Below are positions 56,669-64,000 of a stretch of DNA of 64,000 bases, piece after piece. Source of the stretch: Tomocerus qinae (Eukaryota > Arthropoda > Collembola > Entomobryomorpha > Tomoceridae); the NCBI GenBank assembly GCA_020055645.1, contig CM034546.1:67270001-67334000 (forward strand), written 5' to 3'. The notes below the pieces were generated by a model that was given only the letters and a program-made list of their open reading frames with translations, ran no database searches and was not told where the DNA came from. Both the position numbers and the translations under genes were made by a program. Each line of letters opens with the position of its first letter. The stretch's first letter is position 1.

Positions 56669-56889
56669 CCTGATCATCAGACTGTTGTCCGTATTCTTGA
56701 ACTATAGGTTACTAATCCTATAAATGTCACAATTTATTAAATTTTAGTAATTTCATTAAAGATGCAAGTTATACAATTTTGCATGAAGTAATTAAATACG
56801 AAGTATATTATTAATAATTAGCAAAGTTCTAATTCTTGTACCTTCTTATACTATTTTTCACAATGACTGTTTAAAGCCACCGTTCACCT

Positions 56890-56897
56890 TATTTATA
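56890..56897 (-). promoter_or_regulatory. TATA box of family gene G
   Basis: Minus-strand TATAAATA followed by AGGTGAACG, at the conserved distance from the ATG. Confidence 0.6.
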
Positions 56898-57679
56898 TGC
56901 GTACTAGTAAACAGAATACGACGAAGGAAGGAGTGAAGGAAGGAGTGTACAGGGAAGTGGGATTATTGACAATTCTTGATATACTTTGCTTCAGGTTACA
57001 TTTCAAGTCTCTCATTCTAGGAAACACCTACTTACGCAAACTGAAAGTACTTAAGTACGTATCTATACTTTGTATTATGCACAACAAGTATTTCCATGAC
57101 GTTGCTGTGGGGTAGGATTATGTCTACAAATAAATCATCGATAAGGGACTATTAAAGGTATCTTGTCAGGAGGCTAATTATGCCAGTAGAAAAGTAAGGT
57201 AGTTAGAAAAGTCAATTTGCTAGATAACATAAGCTATCTCAAAATGCCATGCTATTATGCATTTTAATGTTTTGTTTCATCACAAACGACAAATGGAGAT
57301 AACAAAAACCAGATACCTTGACCTTCACGAAAATACAATAAATAACATTTACAGTAGGACAACTTTTCTTTACAATGGATATGCTGTTTATTATTACAAA
57401 TTTCCGAATAATTCGTTACCGTTACACATTTAATGCATCATTATAATTTAAAAATTATATATACTTATAAAGTTACGTTTAAAACTTTAAAAGTAAGTAA
57501 GGTTTAATAATAATTAGTTCCAAAATTTTCAAATTCTTAATATTTTATACCAAGCACTACAAAAAAACGCGTTTAAAATATACGCGAACATACTTATTTA
57601 GTTGGCATATACATTAATTAAATTTGCTGTATTATACGTGTTCTAGAAAGTTTATTATAATAAAATGTCCTAATTTTTG
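56898..57679. other. Intergenic, no gene seen
   Basis: A small direct repeat (GAAGGAAGGAGTG, 56930-56948) is present. Nothing else was recognised. Confidence 0.4.
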
Positions 57680-58420
57680 GATTGGCAATGCTGGAACGTA
57701 ATAGACGTGTCCTTTTGTTTCAAAATCAAATTGTCATATACAATTTCAACGGAATCCGGAATAATCCGGATACTTTAGGTCGTCAAGCATCAATTGTTCC
57801 TGTTTCTGAAATAGTTCTTCAGATCTATTTTGGATCGACGATGGAAAACTGTCCAAATCTGAGAGTAGACTTGCTAGCATATAGTCAGTATAATAAGCTG
57901 GTTGGGTTCTATCTTAAATTGTGGATCGTCTATTGCTTCTCCCAAGCCCAAATCCGTCATAAGCTATAGTAGTAAACCAAATATGCTGAACAACTTCAAA
58001 AATTGCATCGTAAACCCCGATTCTGTACTACATATTATATTTAAATCTTATACATATAAATATATATAAGTATAAGCTATGAGCTAAAAATGTCCACTGA
58101 AGATCTACGTTTTGTCATTTTCCTGTATATCAAATAATTTCTGTCACGATTGTTAGGTGCTGGACCTTCATTTCGACATATTTTGGCAGATGTTACGTAC
58201 AAGCTCAACCACAACGGGTATCCTTTATTGATCGTGGAGGTCACTGACAGGTATCTAGCTTTTAGTCCGTTGTCCGTTGGCGTAGCTGTCACCGCAAAAA
58301 AAGACAGGATGGATTTTTCATTCCTATTTCGAGCTGTACAGCTAGGAATTATAAAAATTATTATTACTTGCAGTTGCTTGATCATGCAATTAATCTTATT
58401 GACATTGATCTTTTGAATTA
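57680..58420 (-). pseudogene. Strongly decayed copy of the secreted family (C-terminal domain)
   Basis: Minus-strand translation around 57690-57750 reads DSVEIVYDNLILKQKDTSITF, one residue pattern away from the family ending DSVELVTGNLVLQKGNVTVTF. Further 5', 57780-57850 (EELFQKQEQLMLDDL) parallels PELMKLESQLSKLLQ. 58180-58330 (TDNGLKARYLSVTSTINKG...) parallels the NTTVGRYTIGLRVVNS segment. The pieces are in different frames with stops between, and no signal exon was found. It is an old relic at the end of the array. Confidence 0.55.
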
Positions 58421-59149
58421 ATAACATTTAACTGCATTGCAAAACCTATACCATAACTATTAAGTCTTGCCATACTTATTCATAAAATTCCATAAAAAAT
58501 TAAGGTGTGTACCATACGAATTCCTATTTTCCCAAATAATATTTGCAGGCTTACATGTCCTAACAGGGGAAATATGGAAAGAAGCTGAAAAATGTGTTAG
58601 ATCACTGGAATCCGTACCGGTCAAAATATACCTTTTTAAATTGGTTCTGTCGAGATTTTTTAACCCTTAAGCGCGTAGCGCGTAGCATCCTCCATCCATG
58701 GTTTTTTGAGTTGTTTACTAAATCGCTCTGTATACAGGTTGACCGTATAATCTCGGCATTTTTTGTATTTGTAACAAATGCATCTCTCTACCTACAATTT
58801 TAAATGGAAGGTATTTGGGGGCACTCAAGAATGTGTAAAAAAATAAAAGAATTAAAGAAAGAGGTATTTCACTATTACGTGACTTCTCCATGAATGGAAG
58901 AGGAATAATATTATTATGCTACCTACTCATACGTGAAGAAGCAATGTAATAGTGAGTGAAGGGACGCTAATGTCAGTGGCCTGCAGCAAACTTGGGTAAA
59001 TTATGACGACATAAAGGATAATATGGCATAAACTACATTATATCTACTTAGGTGGTATTTACGGAATTGATGAAAACAATAATGGAATAATTTTGATGTA
59101 ATGAAGTCACAATTTATTTGAGTCGCAATTGCAAATCCCATATTCTTAA
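58421..59149. other. Intergenic, no gene seen
   Basis: Contains short frames only. A local AAGCGCGTAGCGCGTAGC repeat lies near 58670-58690. Confidence 0.4.
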
Positions 59150-59362
59150 TGTGTGCCCTTAAGACATTATGCCATTTGTGCCACTAAGACATTATGCCAT
59201 TTGTGCCACTAAGACATTATGCCATTTGTGCCACTAAGGCATTATGCCATGTATATCACGCTGTCATTTGTGCCACTAAGACATTTTGCCATTTATACCA
59301 CCATGTCATCTGTACCATTATCCCATTTGTGCGACAAAGTCATTATGCCATTTGTACCTGGC
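59150..59362 (+). repeat. Minisatellite of ~24-bp units
   Basis: Units of GCCATTTGTGCCACTAAGAC plus ATTAT repeat about eight times, regular for the first four and then degenerate (for example GCCATGTATATCAC, GTCATCTGTACCAT). Continuous spacing without unique spacers rules out a CRISPR-type array. Confidence 0.85.
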
Positions 59363-60563
59363 CACTAGCCAGAAGAAACTTGCAAAGTCGCACACCAACA
59401 AAGTGCAAAAATTAAGCCAATATGCAATGAGATGTCTTTCCCCACATAGAGAAGCTAGGTGACAGAGTTCGCTGGCATAGCTAGGGTTTATACATTGAAA
59501 TTTGATGGCCAACATTCTACTCTACAACACATAAGTAGCGCTAGTAGTAGACAGCAATTCCCCGACTGCAAAAACATGTCACTGGACCTCACACGTTGAT
59601 TCTCGGAACCAAGTTCTCGTCGAAGATAAACCCCTCGTATTGTGCCAATGATGGATGCTTTCCAATGAGTAGAAGAAAATAAATAATGGAATGGTAAATA
59701 ACTCCTTTATGATTTCTTAAAATATTGGTTTGGTATTTTTGGGTCCCTTTGGAGGATTTTGCACAGCTTGATTATGCCAAGCAGGGTACTGTTGGCGACT
59801 ATGGAATTATTATGCTTGTTTTAGTCTTTTTTTCAGAATTTGACTTAATCTTTTATTTTCATAAATAAAAATGTAATACATTCTTTGATTTAAAAAAACC
59901 TACGCTCACATTAGAGAAAAATTTACTTTTCCAGGCACGGTAACTATGTGGTAAACTTTAAAACCGAACCTAAACTTAAAAAAACAAAGCTTAAGATAAT
60001 AGATTAAAATGTACACGACTATGAGTCTGTAATTATTAGGATGTATATAATATGTGTTTATTAATCGAACAGTTACAGCTATAGGCAACTTTGAAGTTCA
60101 AAATGTCTCCGAAAATTAACATTCAGATTAAAAGATTATAGCATCATATAGTTTTCCCAACAATAACATAACTTAAATTAACTTAAATTCTAGACACAAT
60201 GTTATCATTGAAGGAAATTACATGCTGGTCATACATATTATGGTTTAATTTACTCATAATTTTTGGTACAGTTGAATTTTCAGTTGGCGTTAATAGGCTG
60301 TAACATATATTTCTTTTTTTCTTAGTTTCCCTAGTATGCTTTACATAAATAGTTTGTAACATTTGCCTGAACCGTTCCGAATTAAAAGATCAATGCTGAC
60401 AGTTTCACCAACTTTGTACTGGGCAGTAAATATTTTTGTATTATTTTGATTTACTTCTAAACAAAAATTTGTAAAGTTACAGCTTCGTTTCTAAGTTATT
60501 TAATCATACATAATTGTGAAATAATGAAATCACTGTGAAATAAAGATTTCCTATATATTATAC
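59363..60563. other. Intergenic, no gene seen
   Basis: AT-rich, no supported feature. Confidence 0.4.
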
Positions 60564-60743
60564 AATATATCGTCCTTTAAGGTCCAAATACGAATAATAT
60601 GCAATGTTAAGCTGCAAACAAAAATATGCAATGTATGCATCTTCAGGCTATGTCTGATTAGCATAGCCTGAAGATGCATACATTGCATATTTTTGCACCG
60701 GATAATGCATATAGAGCATTTAATACCTTAAGGGACAATATAT
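60564..60743. mobile_element. Foldback (MITE-like) element with a perfect 34-bp inner hairpin
   Basis: Outer inverted repeats (TATATCGTCCTTTAAGG at left, CCTTAAGGGACAATATA at right) enclose a perfect inverted repeat, 60619-60652 against 60662-60695, with a 9-nt loop. The middle part of the arms is less well matched. A block starting with the same end sequence (ATATCGTCCCTTAAGG) is at 17103. Confidence 0.7.
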
Positions 60744-60851
60744 TAAAATAAGGAACGCTTACTATTTTGTGCACGTGTAATCCTATTGTGCAAGTATATT
60801 ACTCAGTATTTCTATGTACCAAAATGAATACTGAATGCTTGGATGCCTTTC

Positions 60852-63800
60852 TTACATTTTATTTTGAATTACAAACAAAAACTTTTCTTTTCTCATCTCC
60901 AAAGTATTCAACCCATTTGATTTCAAAGTTGATGCTTGTGCAGCTGTGACATTATACTTTTTTGCCAAAGGATAATTTAATCGCAAAAAAAACCACTGCA
61001 TAATTAAACTATATTCTTCAACGGTATGCTTACTTTTCATCCAGTTGGTAAGATCGCTTCCGTCGTTGTCATCTAAATCACAAGATAATACTTCTAATTC
61101 TTGGCTTTCTTCATTAACCTTTCCACTAAGACCCATTGGTTGGTGGCAAGTAAAATGGTATTTATACGGTATCATATTCTTCTCATGATCTTTTGGGCCA
61201 TAGCATATTGCCCCACAACCAGGGCAAGTAGCTGTACATCCTAAGACATCTAAAAGGCTGTTATAGTAATGTCTTAAATTCTCGATTGTTATTTTATCTC
61301 GGTAAATATTTTTCCGTTTCGACAATTGACATAAAATTTCTTTTTGTAAAACCGAATATTCATTGTCAGTAAATTTGTGATACATATAAACTTCTTCAAT
61401 TTGGAGGAGGTACCAATTGACAAATCTAGACAGTTCGTCATTAGTTTTTATTGCTTCTACCTTTGATACAATTTCTTGACATTCTGATTCAAAAATCTTT
61501 TTAACTAAAGATTCAAGATCGGTTTGTACATGACCATCGATCCATTTAAGGTACCAATTTTCAAGTTCTCTGCCAGGGTTTGAAAAATAGTTTAAGGCCT
61601 CTTCAACTACCAATGATTTGTCATAATTACCGCACATCTTTTCCGCCAGAGTTAGTAAATATTTAATCCGTATTTTCTCTGGACCAAGTTCCCACTTCTT
61701 GAAGTCGTTGATAATTTCTGAAAATGTTAGATTAATGCTTACGGACTTTGCTGCGTCTAGTATTTTGCCAACAATTAATTCAGCCAGGTTGCTCACTTTG
61801 GTAGAAACATCTGGTCGTATGTAGCTTCGTATTTTCTGAAAGATTCATATTATATAGTTAACAATTTATTATTCACGTTTTTTTGCCATGAAAATGTATA
61901 AGTCATAAATAGTTCCTATTTCAAAGAAGTCATATTCGTTGAGTCCAAGATTATGTACTTCTTTGAATCGTTGTTTTTTACTGGACAGAATTTTGGAAAA
62001 TCTTTAATCTTTACACGTCAAATATAATTACCATTTTCTTATAATCATAATTTAACTGCAACCGTGACACAAATGTTTAGGAAACTTCATTACAAACGTT
62101 TCAAATGTTCATGATACATTTCAGCTTCAATATAAAATATGATTACTTCAAGAAATATGTAGTATTATGATACCTCCCTACAGGGTGTAAGTATCTATTC
62201 ATGCTCCCTGTACCGAAAAACCATAAAGTAGTACAGCAAAACTATTATTACCAATGGAAAGGGGATGTAGAGTTGCACTAATGAGGATACTTTTATAAAT
62301 TTCACCTGCCGTCAGGGGATTCAAAAAAATTACGGGAAACGGAAAACGTTTGGAAATTAGGAAACGGAGGATTGTATTTTTTAAATTATTTTTTACTTTA
62401 TATTTTTGGTGTTTTTGTTTGGATTCCTTAAGAGTAAGTGATATTTATCAAAGTCCCCTGATTAGTGTAACTTTCCATGACCTTTCCAATGATATCAATA
62501 GTTTTGCTATACTACTTCCAGTTCTTCGAGTACAACAGGGAGGGCTGAATACACATTTTACACCCTGTAGATAATTGGACTGAAAAAATCTATCTTTAGG
62601 GTATGTAACCTCAAGTAAAAAATAGCTATTCATGAGTCCGCGGTGTAAATGAATTTGGCCACTTTTATATAAGACTTAATACATTGATAATGGACAAAAA
62701 AGTCAAAATATATCTGACTAATTAAATATGTACCTGAAAATAGTCCGGCTCCATTTTTCTCAAGAGATATAGTTCGTGATTTTTCTGATTCCATTCTTCT
62801 TGCCAATCAATCATATGCAGTACGTACACTTGAAAAGAATAGCATGTGGAACTTTCTTTAAACGCACCTTGAAGTTGGAATGGATTATAAGTTTTTTGGA
62901 AACTATCAAAAATTTCAGTAACGCTTTTTCTGTACAAATGTACATTATTTGGTAAAAACAGTTTATTTTGTTGTTTTAAGATTTCCACATTTGATTTTGC
63001 CGCTCCCTTAATTCGGTCGATTAAAAATTGATGTTCATTTTCAGTCAGTGCTATGTCGCGTTTTGCTGTATAGTAAAATTTCACCTTTTTCTTGGCATTG
63101 TGCAGGGGAAGGGAGGGGTTTTTATCTGCTCCATCCAGTATCCCTTTCAGTTTTCCAATTGACTTGAAATCTTTGCATTCTTGAAGTATTTTTTCAACAA
63201 CTTCGTTAAGTATGCATTTAAGGGGATGCTGATATTCAATCCTTCTATTGAGTTCTTGCCATATGTCGTCTGCAGATTTTCCTGTAGGGGATAAATCTTG
63301 CTCGGCTATAATCTCATTTAATGTTTCGTCAAATTGAAGAGGGGTCTCCAATTGGTGCTTTAACGATAGATACAATTTATACATCTTCGCAACGGAAGCT
63401 TCTTTAGAATGGTTAAAAAAAGAATTTATACTTTCTTTGGTATCGTTTAGAGTAGCTGTGGGATTTTGGCTAACAAATTCCAGAAGTTCTGCTTGTGAAT
63501 ATTTTGTAACACAGCATGGCACACACGGCTCATTTCCTGGTTGTTTGTTGGGTGCGTATTTTCCACAGTCGTCAGGCAAGTGCTGCAACTGAGCATAGAT
63601 ACTTTTTCGAACTTTGTTATCATCTTTTCCTAATTTACTTTTTGACGAATCTCGAATATCTTCCAAAATATATTCTTTAATTACCTCTTGGTGACTTAGT
63701 AATACTTCGGAAAATGCTGATTTAACAGAGGCCATTCTTGTCGTTACTTCGATAAAATCTTGGACTTGTTTAATGCTTTTAAATTTAGAAAATTCTTTCT

Positions 63801-63999
63801 CCTTTACGGCCAACCAGTATCGTTTAAGCAGCTTGTGCCAGCTACAGAAGTATTTGTTTGCTGTAGTACGACTATAGTATTCAGTTAATATTCGAGTTCT
63901 AAGATGAACAACATCATTGTGATATTCCTCTGTTGGCGGGGCTTGAGGGGAAGCTCCTTTCTTAAACGGACTTAGCTGGCAAAGGATTTCTTTTTTCAT
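60852..63999 (-). CDS. Very large GTPase (GVIN/VLIG)-like protein, C-terminal part, 5' end outside the window
   Basis: Exon 63999-62734 (open at the window edge) and terminal exon 61835-60852 join in phase 0 (TTTCAG|GTACAT, CTTTCAG|AAA), giving at least 750 aa. The last exon holds a Cys/His cluster, CPGCGAICYGPKDHEK followed by YHFTCHQPMGL, then LTNWMKSKHT. I associate this C-x2-C...H...H-x2-G-L arrangement with the C-terminal region of interferon-inducible very large GTPases (VLIG/GVIN1). The rest is helical and charged. The GTPase domain would be upstream, outside the window. The Met at 63999 is probably internal: its context KKEILCQLS recurs in the second exon (QKEILCQLS). The expected location is cytosolic; a role in innate immunity is known only for vertebrate relatives. 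Confidence 0.7.
62178..62570. mobile_element. Long foldback element in the intron of the GVIN-like gene
   Basis: Ends CTACAGGGTGTAA and TTTACACCCTGTAG are inverted repeats. Inside, AGTAGTACAGCAAAACTA (near 62228) pairs with TAGTTTTGCTATACTACT (near 62500), so the arms extend imperfectly over 100 bp or more. No coding capacity; target duplication not resolved. It accounts for nearly half of the 898-bp intron. Confidence 0.65.
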
Positions 64000-64000
64000 A

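Noticed and set aside
59194..59415. Repetitive His/Cys frame resembling a small zinc-rich protein; also a CRISPR-like look
   Set aside because: It is translation of a ~24-bp minisatellite; there are no unique spacers and the organism is eukaryotic.

Overview
The window looks like AT-rich nuclear DNA from an arthropod. The evidence is short GT-AG introns, TATA-box promoters, a BEL/Pao LTR retrotransposon, divergent ionotropic (IR) and gustatory (GR) receptor-like genes, and many short inverted-repeat transposons. A springtail (Collembola) would fit the mix of IR expansion and NLR-like genes, but that is inference; nothing seen here fixes the species. All gene models were built by eye from reading frames and splice signals.

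Layout. 0.8-4.5 kb: a minus-strand CARD-NB-ARC protein with an LRR-like tail, plus a weak ORF. 6-10 kb: two members (A, B) of a secreted two-domain family. 11.8-16.5 kb: a three-exon GR-like gene, a GR relic and a triplicated upstream block. 17.3-18.3 kb: a terminal-inverted-repeat (TIR) element carrying a nested ~255-bp hairpin. 19.4 kb: an IR fragment. 20.8-24.4 kb: family members C (frameshifted) and D. 24.9-26.2 kb: two DNA-transposon remnants, one with a Mutator-like transposase tail. 26.8-27.8 kb: a METTL24-like methyltransferase. 28-30.7 kb: two non-autonomous elements, one with perfect 8-bp target duplications. 30.9-31.8 kb: a secreted lipocalin-like gene with an exon-phase conflict. 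32.4-39.0 kb: a nearly intact, young BEL/Pao element. 39-53.5 kb: a duplicated unit of plus-strand IR gene and minus-strand secreted gene (E, F). 55.5-58.4 kb: family member G and a decayed copy. 59-60.7 kb: a minisatellite and a foldback element. 60.9 kb to the end: the C-terminal part of a very-large-GTPase (GVIN/VLIG)-like gene running off the window.

The main candidate novelty is the secreted family. It has seven minus-strand genes and at least two relics, each with a signal-peptide exon, a phase-1 intron and one long exon. The long exon encodes a Cys-containing domain resembling SPRY/B30.2 followed by a domain resembling META/HslJ. The array is interleaved with IR genes that carry polyacidic (DDDDK-type) inserts in their extracellular part, and immune-type genes (CARD-NB-ARC, GVIN-like) lie at both ends. 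No shared pathway can be shown from sequence alone; the common theme is rapid tandem duplication and decay of secreted, chemosensory and immune-type genes.
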